Assembly (NCBI RefSeq): GCF_000422305.1
Contig: NZ_AULN01000014.1
Location: 407,858-471,857, forward strand
DNA length: 64,000 nt
From: Luteimonas mephitis DSM 12574
GTDB lineage: Bacteria; Pseudomonadota; Gammaproteobacteria; Xanthomonadales; Xanthomonadaceae
Direction: 5' to 3'
This document shows positions 35,108-43,885 of this stretch, one piece after another. The position numbers were made by a program, and so were the translations under genes. Each line of letters opens with the position of its first letter. The first letter of the stretch is position 1. The notes beneath the pieces are model-generated. The model was not told the DNA's origin. It searched no databases and saw only the letters and a list, made by a program, of their open reading frames with translations.

Positions 35108-38101
35108 ATGGCTACCCTTCACGAGACCGCCTACCCGCGACTGAAGCCTGATCCCACCGCCAAGGAACTGGAGGAGATCTATACCCCCACCGCCGCTGAG
35201 ATTGCATTCGCCAAGCAGCTGACCACCCAGCCGGGACCGCAGCTGGCGGTACTGATTCATCTCAAGCTCTTCCAGCGCCTGGGTTACTTCACGGTGTTAG
35301 CCGAAGTGCCCGAGCGGATCCGGAAGCACATCGCCAAGGCCGCCCGACTCGGGCGCGTATTGGACACCGACCAGCTCGAACGTTACGACGCTTCCGGTAG
35401 CCAGCGCCGCCATATGCCGCAGCTTCGGCAGTTCATCGGGGTACATCCCCTGGACAAATCAGGCTTGGCCTGGCTGGACACGGTGGCCACCGGAGCAGCC
35501 CAGACCAAGCACACCATCCCGGACATCGTGAACGTCCTGCTCGAAGAGCTGGTGCACCACCGCTACGAACTGCCAGGCTTCCGCACCCTGGAGCTGGCCG
35601 CCATCGGCGCACGTGAGCGGGTCAATCTGGGCTACTACCGCAGCATCAGTCACGCGCTGACGCCTGCCACGCGCACGCTCATTGACGAATTGCTGCGCGC
35701 ACCGGAAGGCTCCAGATTTACTGGCTGGCAATCGCTCAAGCGCGAGCCTGGCCGACCGACCAACAAGGAGGTCCGGTTCTATCTGCAGCACATCCGCATG
35801 CTGCAGCAGTTGGCCGAGCAGCTGCCTCCCATCGATGTGCCGGTGCCCAAGCTCAAGCAATTCCGTGCAATGGCTCGCGCCTATGACGCCAGCGAGTTAG
35901 CCGAACTGGCTCCGGACAAGCGCTATGCGTTGGCCACCATCTTCATTCGCGCCCAGCATGCCAAGACGCTGGATGACGCAGCCGAGCTGTTCATCAAGCA
36001 GGTGCGCGGGCTGGAGAACACGGCCCAGCAAAAGCTGCTGGCCTACCAGCTCGAACATGCCAAGCGGGCCGACTTCCTGATCGGCCAGCTCAAGGAAATC
36101 CTGCAGGCCTATCAGCTCGACGGCAGCGATAGTCAGCGCGTGGATGCCATCGATAACAGTCTGGAAGCGGAAGTGTCGACCTTGTTGGCCGAATGCGAAG
36201 AACATATGGCATACGCAGGAAAGAACTATCTGCCTTTCATGCTGCAACCCTACGGCGCGGTCAGGCCGCTGCTGTTCAATGGGCTGGAGCTGATGAACTT
36301 GCGGGCAACCAGCCACGATGCCGGCATGGAGCCGTTGATTGCAGCGGTGCTGTCGCTGCGCAACCAACGCCGTGAGCTGATCGAGGTCGCATCCCTCGGC
36401 CTGGACCCGGAAAAGGACTTCGATTGGATGTCCAAGCTCTGGCGTCAGCACGTGTTTGGCAAGCGGGCCAGCGCGGCAGGCGCCGGCTGGATGCACCGTA
36501 AGTACTTCGAGCTGGCCGTGCTGGTGCAGGTCAAGGACGAACTGAAGTCGGGAGATCTCTTCATCCCGAGCAGCGAACGATTTGACGACTACCGCGAGCA
36601 GCTGGTCGATGAAGCCACCTTGGCCCAGGAACTGGAAGCCTATGGCCAGGTGTCAGGCCTGCCCACCGACGCCGAGTCGTTCGTGGCAGGGTTGCGCGCA
36701 CAATTGACCGGCCTGGCAGACGAGGTCGACTCGCGTTTCCCGGAGAACGTGCATGCAGACATCCTGGAGGGGCGCTTGGTGCTGCGGAAGGGGCAACGCG
36801 CCGAAGTCTCCAGCGCGATTACCACCGTGGATCGCCTCATCGCCGAACGGCTTCCAGAATCCAGCATCGTCGATGTCCTGATCGATGCCAGCCAATGGCT
36901 GGATCTGCACCGTTTTTTCCGCCCGATCGCCGGTACCGAGAGCCAAGTCGAAGATCTGCCCCGACGTGTGATCACCACGCTATTTTGCTATGGCTGCAAC
37001 CTGGGGCCGACGCAGACGGCGCGGTCGATCAAGGGCTTCAGCCGGCGCCAGGTTGCTTGGCTGAACCTGAAATACGTGACCGAGGATGTGCTTGAGAAGG
37101 CCATCGTAGAGGTCATCAATACCTACAATAAATTCGACCTCCCGGGCTACTGGGGCAGCGGGAAAAGCGCCTCAGCAGATGGCACCAAATGGAGCGTCTA
37201 CGAGGACAACCTGCTGTCGGAGTACCACATCCGCTACGGCGGCTACGGCGGCATCGGCTACTACCATGTGTCCGACAAATACGTGGCGCTGTTCAGCCAC
37301 TTCATTCCCTGTGGCGTGCACGAGGGCATCTACATCCTCGACGGCCTGCTGGCCAATACTTCCGACATCCAGCCTGAGATCGTCCATGGCGACACGCAGG
37401 CCCAAAGCTACCCGGTCTTCGGTTTGGCCCACATGCTGGGCATCCAGCTGATGCCCAGGATACGAAACATCAAGGATCTGACATTCTTCCGGCCCGAACC
37501 TGGTAGGACCTATAAGAACATCCAGGCACTGTTCGGAGACAGCATCGACTGGCAACTGATCGCGACCCATCTCCACGACATGCTGCGGGTGGTGATCTCA
37601 ATCCGATTGGGGAAGATCACCGCGTCCTCGATCCTGCGCCGGCTGGGCACCTACAGCCGGAAGAACAAGCTGTACTTCGCCTTCCGGGAAGTTGGCAAGG
37701 CCGTCCGAACGCTGTTCTTGCTGCGCTACATCGACGACAACGAGATTCGGAAAACGATCCATGCTGCGACCAACAAGAGCGAGGAGTACAACGGCTTCGT
37801 AAAATGGGTGTTCTTTGGCAGCCAGGGGATCATTGCTGAGAACGTCCAACACGAGCAGCGCAAGATCATCAAGTACAGCCAGCTGGTCGCCAACATGATC
37901 ATCCTCCACAACGTAGAAGGCATGAGCCGGACCTTGGCTGAGATGCGGAAGGAGGGGATTGAACTGACCCCCGAGATCCTGGCCGGCCTGTCGCCGTATC
38001 GGACCAGCCACATCAATCGCTTCGGCGACTACCATCTCGACCTTGATAGGGAAGTGGCGCCGCTGAGCTATACAGCGAAAGTCCTTGAACAGGCCCCATA
38101 G
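35108..38101 (+). CDS. tnpA: Tn3-family transposase
   Basis: 997 residues, the usual length for the family, and apparently intact. N-terminal DNA-binding region starts YPRLKPDPTAKELEEIYTPT. The catalytic DDE is readable: Asp in ASADGTKWSVYEDN, Asp in IVHGDTQAQSYPVFG, and Glu in the last third (FFGSQGIIAENVQHEQRK, or nearby VEGM). The motif YGGYGGIGYYHVSDKYVALFSHFIPCGVHEG is typical. It catalyses replicative transposition with cointegrate formation; the adjacent tyrosine recombinase should resolve cointegrates. ATG 35,108 follows the recombinase stop by 23 bases. Confidence 0.93.
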   Translation: MATLHETAYPRLKPDPTAKELEEIYTPTAAEIAFAKQLTTQPGPQLAVLIHLKLFQRLGYFTVLAEVPERIRKHIAKAARLGRVLDTDQLERYDASGSQRRHMPQLRQFIGVHPLDKSGLAWLDTVATGAAQTKHTIPDIVNVLLEELVHHRYELPGFRTLELAAIGARERVNLGYYRSISHALTPATRTLIDELLRAPEGSRFTGWQSLKREPGRPTNKEVRFYLQHIRMLQQLAEQLPPIDVPVPKLKQFRAMARAYDASELAELAPDKRYALATIFIRAQHAKTLDDAAELFIKQVRGLENTAQQKLLAYQLEHAKRADFLIGQLKEILQAYQLDGSDSQRVDAIDNSLEAEVSTLLAECEEHMAYAGKNYLPFMLQPYGAVRPLLFNGLELMNLRATSHDAGMEPLIAAVLSLRNQRRELIEVASLGLDPEKDFDWMSKLWRQHVFGKRASAAGAGWMHRKYFELAVLVQVKDELKSGDLFIPSSERFDDYREQLVDEATLAQELEAYGQVSGLPTDAESFVAGLRAQLTGLADEVDSRFPENVHADILEGRLVLRKGQRAEVSSAITTVDRLIAERLPESSIVDVLIDASQWLDLHRFFRPIAGTESQVEDLPRRVITTLFCYGCNLGPTQTARSIKGFSRRQVAWLNLKYVTEDVLEKAIVEVINTYNKFDLPGYWGSGKSASADGTKWSVYEDNLLSEYHIRYGGYGGIGYYHVSDKYVALFSHFIPCGVHEGIYILDGLLANTSDIQPEIVHGDTQAQSYPVFGLAHMLGIQLMPRIRNIKDLTFFRPEPGRTYKNIQALFGDSIDWQLIATHLHDMLRVVISIRLGKITASSILRRLGTYSRKNKLYFAFREVGKAVRTLFLLRYIDDNEIRKTIHAATNKSEEYNGFVKWVFFGSQGIIAENVQHEQRKIIKYSQLVANMIILHNVEGMSRTLAEMRKEGIELTPEILAGLSPYRTSHINRFGDYHLDLDREVAPLSYTAKVLEQAP

Positions 38102-38103
38102 AC

Positions 38104-38142
38104 GGGGAGATCCGCTATCGGGATAAGGCAATTATCATTTCG
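38104..38142. repeat. Candidate terminus of the Tn3 element
   Basis: Directly after the tnpA stop comes GGGGAGATCC, then GGGATAAGGCAATTATC. GGGG at an end and a GATAAGGCA block recall termini of the Tn4651-like branch, but the orientation looks inverted for a right end, and no partner was found on the left. It also contains the small dyad GATAA-GGCAA-TTATC. Low confidence. Confidence 0.3.
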
Positions 38143-38447
38143 TTTCAATTGCTTAGGCAGCTTTTGGCCCTGTACGTAACGATTCCCTGCCGACCCTCCG
38201 GTTCGAACGCTGAGTGTTGAGCGCGCTTGATTGTCCCCTGCACCCGCGCCCCCCCATTTGCCGCACTCTGATATCCCCAGTCTCAATGTCCGCAGGCGTA
38301 ATTCCTCAGAAATCACGCCGACGCACTTTAAGAGCCCCAACTTCCACGCGGCCCTGAGTTCCAGACGACTGTTGCATGCGGCGAAGCCTCTTGGAAAAAG
38401 TAAAATTGTTCTGGCCGTCGGCTCTCGCTGCACACGGCTCCGAATGG
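38143..38447. other. About 300 bases between tnpA and the SseB-like gene, nothing recognised
   Basis: No credible gene or RNA. It must contain the true right boundary of the Tn3 element and the beginning of the defence island. Confidence 0.35.
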
Positions 38448-39176
38448 TTAAACGTTCTTCCGGTAAAAAGCCTCTACACAGCTGTCAGTAACGAAGTCCG
38501 GGACACCCTGGGCCGGATCGAACACCGTCAGGTCAATCGCCAGCTCCGGTGGTGATCGCTGGATCTCCGGTTGCATCGATGTCAGGCACGCTCGCACTGC
38601 GCGCTCCGCTTGGTCAGGTGCTACGCCGAGCACAATCAGCAGGGAGACGTCGTTTTTATTCGCTTCGGGAGCGGTTTGGATCACGTAAGCCGACATGACG
38701 GGCCTTTGTCTCTTCAACGTTTGGGTCAACGCGGGAATCAGCCAAGAAGGCAGGTAGTCTGGGGCGCCAAACCACGCCCCCCCACCTGGCCATAGGTCTT
38801 TCCTGAGCTGAGCGATGTTCCCGGTCGTCAACAAGGACTCGACCTCCTCCGGATACAACACGGCGCCACCGTCATTCGGGTTGAGCATCAAGGTAGCCCC
38901 GCGGGTGACTTCGAGCAGTTCGCGCCCCGTGAATGTCACGACTCTCGCCGAACGGCCAGCAGCGGCGGCCGCCTTGGATTCAGACGTAAAGAACGGCAGC
39001 GCGTCGAAGCCATCAGGGTGCCTGAACTGAATCAGGCGGAACTTCGCCGAGTCGTCGGAGATCGGAACATGGGCGTACACCGTAGCCTCAAGCAGGAGTC
39101 GGAAGAATTCCTGATCCGCCTCTGGATTCCCACGAGCCCGCTCTAGGTGTTCCTCAAGTTCGCTTTCGCTGATCAT
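38448..39176 (-). CDS. SseB-family protein
   Basis: 242 residues from ATG 39,176 (a TTG at 39,206 adds ten). An N-terminal SseB domain (LIQFRHPDGFDALPFFTSESKAAAA, then LMLNPNDGGAVLYPEEVESLL) and an SseB C-terminal domain (VSLLIVLGVAPDQAERAVRAC) are both present. SseB of E. coli is tied to enhanced serine sensitivity; the family also appears beside type VII and contact systems, and its biochemistry is unknown. The gene is 56 bases downstream of the KfrA-like gene on the same strand. No clear link to the defence genes can be read. Confidence 0.8.
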   Translation of the reverse strand: MISESELEEHLERARGNPEADQEFFRLLLEATVYAHVPISDDSAKFRLIQFRHPDGFDALPFFTSESKAAAAAGRSARVVTFTGRELLEVTRGATLMLNPNDGGAVLYPEEVESLLTTGNIAQLRKDLWPGGGAWFGAPDYLPSWLIPALTQTLKRQRPVMSAYVIQTAPEANKNDVSLLIVLGVAPDQAERAVRACLTSMQPEIQRSPPELAIDLTVFDPAQGVPDFVTDSCVEAFYRKNV

Positions 39177-39232
39177 GTCTGGATCCGTCTGGAGGCAGTA
39201 GTGCAACTCTATGGCACGGTTCCAAGCGTGGC

Positions 39233-40210
39233 CTAGTCATGGTCCGCGGCTGACGTCTTTCGGCTCGCCGATGACACCTTCTTACTCTGGGACGCTTGCA
39301 CGTTCCGTCGGGCCATCTTTCTGGGGCTCGGCGCGGCCTTTTTGGCCTGGCGTAGGACCAACTCCAACTCGGCCGGCAAGTCGCGCAGCTGCGACAGTTG
39401 TCCTGCTAGCGCCTCAGCCTTGGCCTTCTGGATCTCAGCCTGACGCTGGGCCTCCATGGCTTTGGCGTTGCTTTGCTCCAGGGCCACAAAGTGCGCTTTC
39501 TGGGACGCTGCCTGTTCCTTTTGAAGGGCCGTGAGACGGCTTTGGAGCTCCCTGCTCTGCTGCCGGGCGCGATCGACTTCGGCATGAGCCCGGTCCTCGG
39601 TCGCTTGGACATGCTTCGCCAGCGTCTCCCGTTCAGCCTGGGCAGCGTCTTGGAGCGCCTGCAGGCGTCGCTCAGCTGCTTGTCGCGTGATCTCGGCGTT
39701 CGCAGCTTGCTCCAGCGCGAAGTCACGCTGCTGAGTCAATTCAGCAGCTTGGCCTTCCATCTGGCTGACCAAACGGTTGAGCTCGGCCGCTTGGGTGGAA
39801 GCTACGCGTTCAGCTTGGGAGGCGACCTCGACCTTGTCGCGTAGGGCGGTGGCTTCAAGGGCGAAGGATTCGCGTTCGGCCTGAAGCGCGGTCTGTCCCT
39901 CTTGAAGGGCCGCGCGCTCCGCCTCGAGTACCTCCTTGGCGTTGGCTTGGGCATGCTCCAGCGCCAGGCGCCATAGCTCACCCGCGGCTTTCGCCACGGC
40001 GTCTGGGGCTTGCGGGAGCGAAAGACTCGCCTGCTGTACCTCCAGTCGCTGACCGAGCCCCTTCCACCAGGTCTCTAGCCAACGGGTCACGGTGTTCGGA
40101 GAGCCGGTGCCCAAGTGGGCGCGGATGCGTTCGACGGTCGGCCGCTCGCCGGCACCAACGATCTCGTCAGCAGCGGTGTGGACGTCGGATTCGGTGATGC
40201 CTCGGGCCAT
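39233..40210 (-). CDS. KfrA-like DNA-binding coiled-coil protein (second copy)
   Basis: 325 residues, ATG 40,210 with AGGAGA upstream. Residues 1-60 (MARGITESDVHTAADEIVGAG, RPTVERIRAHLGTGSPNTVTRWLETWW) form the KfrA N-terminal helix-turn-helix. Residues about 80-290 are a coiled coil rich in Ala, Gln and Glu, and the tail is basic (KKAAPSPRKMARRNVQASQSKK). It is divergent from the integrase and shares with it a gap of 104 bases that contains one of the repeated sites. It probably represses itself and perhaps the integrase, by analogy with KfrA. Confidence 0.85.
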   Translation of the reverse strand: MARGITESDVHTAADEIVGAGERPTVERIRAHLGTGSPNTVTRWLETWWKGLGQRLEVQQASLSLPQAPDAVAKAAGELWRLALEHAQANAKEVLEAERAALQEGQTALQAERESFALEATALRDKVEVASQAERVASTQAAELNRLVSQMEGQAAELTQQRDFALEQAANAEITRQAAERRLQALQDAAQAERETLAKHVQATEDRAHAEVDRARQQSRELQSRLTALQKEQAASQKAHFVALEQSNAKAMEAQRQAEIQKAKAEALAGQLSQLRDLPAELELVLRQAKKAAPSPRKMARRNVQASQSKKVSSASRKTSAADHD

Positions 40211-40258
40211 GAGTGTGTCTCCTACGCGGGCGCCCTACTCTGTTGACTCCCTACTGGT

Positions 40259-40283
40259 GATAAGTGATGATTATCGTGGGTAG
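40259..40283 (-). repeat. Repeated site A, in the integrase promoter region
   Basis: Minus strand: CTACCCAC, GATAA, TCATCAC, TTATC. It agrees with site E at 63.5 kb in 21 of 25 positions. The GATAA/TTATC arms around seven bases look like inverted core-binding sites of a tyrosine recombinase. Orientation is opposite to the other five clear copies. Position 32 bases upstream of the integrase start recalls attI or attP placement. Confidence 0.65.
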
Positions 40284-40314
40284 ACGGTCGGTAGCGTAGT
40301 GCACACTACATACT

Positions 40315-41400
40315 ATGAATGATAATCACGCACTTCCGATCCTCGTGCAACCGGCCTCTGGCATGGCCCTCCCCGACCAGCTCGCCCAACAGGCTGCCGA
40401 TGCCGTGCGCGAGTTGCTGGCCGAAGCGGCCGCCGAGAACACCACTCGCAGCTACGCCACGGCCCTGCGCTACTGGGCGGGCTGGCATGCAGCGCGCTAC
40501 GGCGTCGAACTGGTACTCCCTGTTTCGGAAGCGGCCGTGTTGCAGTTCGTGGTCGACCATGTCCACCGACGAGCTGCCGATGGCGACCTGGCCTGGGAAC
40601 TACCGCCGGCCGTCGATCAGGCACTCGTGACGGCCGGCCTCAAAGCCAAACCTGGTCCTTGGACCCTGGCCACTGTCCGGCATCGGGTCGCGGTCCTGTC
40701 GACCGCGCACCGGCTCAAGCAAGTAGCCAATCCTTGCGAGCAGCCTGCCGTCCGGACCGTGCTGAGCCGCGCGGCCCGGGCGGCCGTCAAACGTGGGGAG
40801 CGACCACGTAAAAAGACCGCCATCACCCTGCCCGAGCTCGAACGGATGCTGGCCACCTGCGACGACAGTCTCATGGGTCTGCGCGACCGCGCCCTACTCT
40901 GCTTTGCCTTTGCCAGCGGCGGGCGGCGGCGAAGCGAGGTCGCCGCGGCGGATCTGCGCGATCTGAAAAGACTCGGCGACCAGGGCTACATCTACCGGCT
41001 CGAGCACAGCAAGACCCAGCAAGCTGGCGTGACGGCCAACTCGACGCCGGACAAGCCGGTGCTCGATCGCGCCGCGCTGGCGTTGGAGGACTGGCTGGAC
41101 GCGTCTGGGATTACCGAAGGCGCGATCTTCCGGCGGCTGTGGAAGGATCGTGTGGGCCCTGCCCTCTCCCCAGCCGCCGTTGGTGAGATCGTGCAGAGGC
41201 GTGCCCGTCAGGCGGGCTTGGAGGGGGATTTTGGAGGACACAGCCTCAGGTCGGGGTTCGTGACCGAAGCCAGCCGCCAGGGGGTGTCGCTGCCTGCGAT
41301 CATGCAGTTGACGGAGCATCGGGCGGTGTCAAGTGTGATCGGCTACTTCCAGACGGGCGGTGCCACGGCGAATCCCGCTGCGCGTCTTCTGGAGGACTAG
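40315..41400 (+). CDS. Tyrosine-family site-specific integrase heading the defence island
   Basis: 361 residues from ATG 40,315. N-terminal core-binding domain (NTTRSYATALRYWAGWHAARYG), catalytic domain with R206 (GGRRRSE), K233 (HSKTQQ), H309 and R312 (GGHSLRSGF), H335 (LTEHRAVSS) and nucleophile Y344 (VIGYFQTGG). All six catalytic positions are intact, so it should be active. It lacks the extra helix expected for integron IntI as far as I can tell. Site A lies in its promoter region, and five related sites occur in gaps between the defence modules to its right. I infer that it recombines these sites. Confidence 0.88.
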   Translation: MNDNHALPILVQPASGMALPDQLAQQAADAVRELLAEAAAENTTRSYATALRYWAGWHAARYGVELVLPVSEAAVLQFVVDHVHRRAADGDLAWELPPAVDQALVTAGLKAKPGPWTLATVRHRVAVLSTAHRLKQVANPCEQPAVRTVLSRAARAAVKRGERPRKKTAITLPELERMLATCDDSLMGLRDRALLCFAFASGGRRRSEVAAADLRDLKRLGDQGYIYRLEHSKTQQAGVTANSTPDKPVLDRAALALEDWLDASGITEGAIFRRLWKDRVGPALSPAAVGEIVQRRARQAGLEGDFGGHSLRSGFVTEASRQGVSLPAIMQLTEHRAVSSVIGYFQTGGATANPAARLLED

Positions 41401-41485
41401 GCATTGCTGGGCATCCAATTCGGTCTTTCCTTAGCCGCAAACAACCCCAAGCTGTCGGTCGCATTACAAGTCGCAGCCCTTCCGA

Positions 41486-41499
41486 CACTAGATCTAGTG
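41486..41499. promoter_or_regulatory. Perfect 14-bp palindrome upstream of CBASS
   Basis: CACTAGATCTAGTG, 137 bases before the capV start, in a gap of 235 bases. A candidate operator for the CBASS operon or a small hairpin. No adjacent CapH/CapP-type regulator gene exists, so the binding factor is unknown. Confidence 0.4.
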
Positions 41500-41635
41500 G
41501 GGAATTTCCCAGTCGCCCCTTGAAATTGTGATCTATGCCCCCATATTGATGTGGTCTCCATCTATGAGACGGGGAACCTGAACACTGGTGCCGTTTCCAC
41601 TGAAGTCCAGCACACAGACCGCCTAGGGGGCCTAT

Positions 41636-42715
41636 ATGACCATGATCGTCGAGCAGGGAGAGGACGATCCGCACGACCTGGCGGGCAGCACGCCGAGTGC
41701 TGCCCGGCCTGATTCCCCATTCCGCATCCTGAGCCTGTCCGGCGGTGGCTACCGCGGGCTCTTCACCGCCCGCATCCTCGCCGACCTCGAAGAGCGCATC
41801 GATGCGCGGATCGCGACCCGCTTCGACCTGATCGCCGGCACTTCGATTGGCGGCATCCTGGCCTTGGCGTTGGCCTTGGAAGTACCGGCCAAGCAGATGG
41901 TGGCGCTGTTCGAGGAACGCGGCGACGAGATCTTCAAGAAGCGCTGGTCGTTCCTCAGCTACTTGCGCTCCCCTTACACACAAGCATCTCTCGCCAAGCT
42001 CCTCGAGTCTAACACGCTGTTCGGCCAGCGCACCCTTGGCGCATGCGCGCATCGCGTCATCGTCCCGGCGATCAATCACACCACCGGACGCCCGGTCTTG
42101 TTCAAGACGCCGCACCACCCGGATTTCTCCGCGGACTACAAGCACCGGCTGGTCGACGTCGCGCTGGCCACCAGCGCCGCTCCCGGATTCTTCCCGCGCC
42201 ACGTCTTCAACAACTGCCAGTACGTCGACGGCGGGCTGTTCGCCAACGCTCCGGGCTTGCTGGCGCTGCATGAAGCCGAGCACTTCCTTGGGCAGCCGCG
42301 CCAGAACCTCCACGTCATGGCGGTCGGCACCATGTCGGCGAAGTTCACCGTCGACCCGCATCGCAACCGCAATGGCGGTGCGCTGGACTGGGGCGGCTGG
42401 ATGCCGGCCAACATGCCCAAGCGCCTGTTCGGGGTTTCCATCTCAGCGCAGGAAACGCTGGTTCACCACTTGCTGGGCCATGCGATCGCGCCCGGCCAGT
42501 ACCACCACCTCGACGAAGACCTGACCGACGAACGAGCCCGCGCCGTGGCGTTGGACAAGACCGACCGGGCCGCTCGGGAAATCCTGCTCGGCTCCGCGGC
42601 GGAATGCGCCAAGCGCGCGCTCGGTAACGCGTCGATCCTGGCGCTGCTGGATCGCCCGGCGCCGACACCGACCTTCCACTACGGCGAACACGCCAATCCT
42701 GCTCAAGGAGCATGA
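41636..42715 (+). CDS. capV: CapV-type patatin-like phospholipase (CBASS effector)
   Basis: 359 residues with AGGGGG before ATG 41,636. Patatin signature complete: oxyanion loop SGGGYRG (35-41), nucleophile S70 in GTSIGG, and Asp of the dyad at D198 in VDGG. CapV is activated by the cyclic nucleotide made by the adjacent CD-NTase and degrades inner-membrane phospholipids, killing the infected cell. First gene of a four-gene type II CBASS; its stop overlaps a potential start of the next gene. Confidence 0.92.
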   Translation: MTMIVEQGEDDPHDLAGSTPSAARPDSPFRILSLSGGGYRGLFTARILADLEERIDARIATRFDLIAGTSIGGILALALALEVPAKQMVALFEERGDEIFKKRWSFLSYLRSPYTQASLAKLLESNTLFGQRTLGACAHRVIVPAINHTTGRPVLFKTPHHPDFSADYKHRLVDVALATSAAPGFFPRHVFNNCQYVDGGLFANAPGLLALHEAEHFLGQPRQNLHVMAVGTMSAKFTVDPHRNRNGGALDWGGWMPANMPKRLFGVSISAQETLVHHLLGHAIAPGQYHHLDEDLTDERARAVALDKTDRAAREILLGSAAECAKRALGNASILALLDRPAPTPTFHYGEHANPAQGA

Positions 42716-42717
42716 TC

Positions 42718-43884
42718 ATGTTGAAGTTGCACAAGCTGTTTCTCAACGCCGGCCATGCCCTGAGCTTCGACGAGGTCATCGAGCCGACCAAGACCCAGTG
42801 GCAAACCCTGGTCCACGCGAAGAACGATATCCGCGACCACCTGCGGGCGAGCCTGCGCGCCGCATCGACCCAGTTGCTGGGCATGGACCGACAGATCGGC
42901 CCGCGCTTCCGCAGCCAGGGCTCCTGCGTCTACCGCACGCTGATCCAGCCGGCGCACTCCGGACAGGAGATGGACTGGGACTTCGGCGTCTACCTGCCGG
43001 TGGAGATCATGGACGCGCGTCCGAAGACGGCTGCCAAGACCTACTTCAACATCGTCGAAGCAGCGCTGGACGAGCTGTGCAGGAAGCGCGGCTGGTCGCT
43101 GGACCGCAGCAAGACGAGCTGCGTCAGGGTCAAGATCGCGGCGTGGGCGCATATCGACGTGCCCCTCTACGCCGTACCGGCCAGCGAGTTCCACACGATC
43201 CAGGAACGCGCCCGCGCGAGCGGCCAGCTCTATGCCACGCGCGACAGCGTACGGCTGAGCGAAAGCGTGGACTTCGCCGAGATGCCGGAACCGTTCTGGC
43301 AGATGATTGAAGGCGTCCACCTAGCCACGCGCAATGGCGAATGGCTCAAGACCGATCCGGAGGAAGTCGCCCGCTGGTACAACGACCGCGTGGAGCAGCA
43401 CGGCGAGCAGCTGCGCCGAGTCTGCCGCTACGTGAAGGGCTGGCGCGACTACTACTGGCCCAACTGCGATGGCCCCAGCTCGGTCTCGCTGATGATCCTG
43501 GTGGCGCGGAACTTCGTCCCGCGCCTGCGCCGCGACGACCTCGCGCTCGAGGATGCCGCCCGCGCCATCTACGAGAGCATCGGGCACGACATCTATGAGC
43601 CGGGGATCGATGGCGGCAACACCGACTTCAACCGGCTCGACGCCACCCAGCGCAAGGTGGCCAAGGCCCACGCGAAGGATCTCCTGGACCAGGTGTGGAA
43701 CTCGCGCCACTACGCCAGCCTGAACCTGGCGCCGGACGCGATCCGCAACATGCGTGGCGAGTTCGGCAGCCGCATCGCCAACGACACCAGCTTCATCGAA
43801 GTCGACGACAGCGCCGACCAGGTCCGCCGGTCGTCGGCCGCGGCCGTGGCCCCGCCGCTGGTGGGCTCGAACCAGTCGGGGTGA
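42718..43884 (+). CDS. CD-NTase, DncV-like cyclic dinucleotide synthase
   Basis: 388 residues from ATG 42,718, chosen because AAGGAG lies seven bases upstream; ATG 42,712 overlaps capV but is too close to that site. Nucleotidyltransferase features: G70-S71 in RFRSQGSCVYRT, metal Asp residues D88 and D90 in EMDWDFGVYL, and D149 in AHIDVPLYAVP (numbered from the earlier ATG). Pairing with CapV and Cap2/Cap3 points to the DncV group, which makes 3',3'-cGAMP; the product here is inferred. It senses phage infection by a mechanism that the sequence does not reveal. Confidence 0.92.
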   Translation: MLKLHKLFLNAGHALSFDEVIEPTKTQWQTLVHAKNDIRDHLRASLRAASTQLLGMDRQIGPRFRSQGSCVYRTLIQPAHSGQEMDWDFGVYLPVEIMDARPKTAAKTYFNIVEAALDELCRKRGWSLDRSKTSCVRVKIAAWAHIDVPLYAVPASEFHTIQERARASGQLYATRDSVRLSESVDFAEMPEPFWQMIEGVHLATRNGEWLKTDPEEVARWYNDRVEQHGEQLRRVCRYVKGWRDYYWPNCDGPSSVSLMILVARNFVPRLRRDDLALEDAARAIYESIGHDIYEPGIDGGNTDFNRLDATQRKVAKAHAKDLLDQVWNSRHYASLNLAPDAIRNMRGEFGSRIANDTSFIEVDDSADQVRRSSAAAVAPPLVGSNQSG

Positions 43885-43885
43885 C

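Larger units (their letters stand above)
32680..38145 (+). mobile_element. Tn3-family transposon with CDF/MerR cargo (ends not defined)
   Basis: The unit consists of a CDF exporter (minus), a divergent MerR regulator, a tyrosine recombinase and a 997-residue Tn3 transposase, with overlaps or gaps under 30 bases among the last three genes. Recombinase and transposase together are the usual equipment of Tn3 elements that resolve cointegrates by a TnpI-type enzyme. The limits given are simply the outer genes plus the candidate terminus; terminal inverted repeats were not confirmed. Confidence 0.6.

Noticed and set aside
38104..38142. Certain Tn3 inverted repeat
   Set aside because: No matching inverted copy was found on the left and the orientation looks wrong, so it is listed only as a weak candidate.
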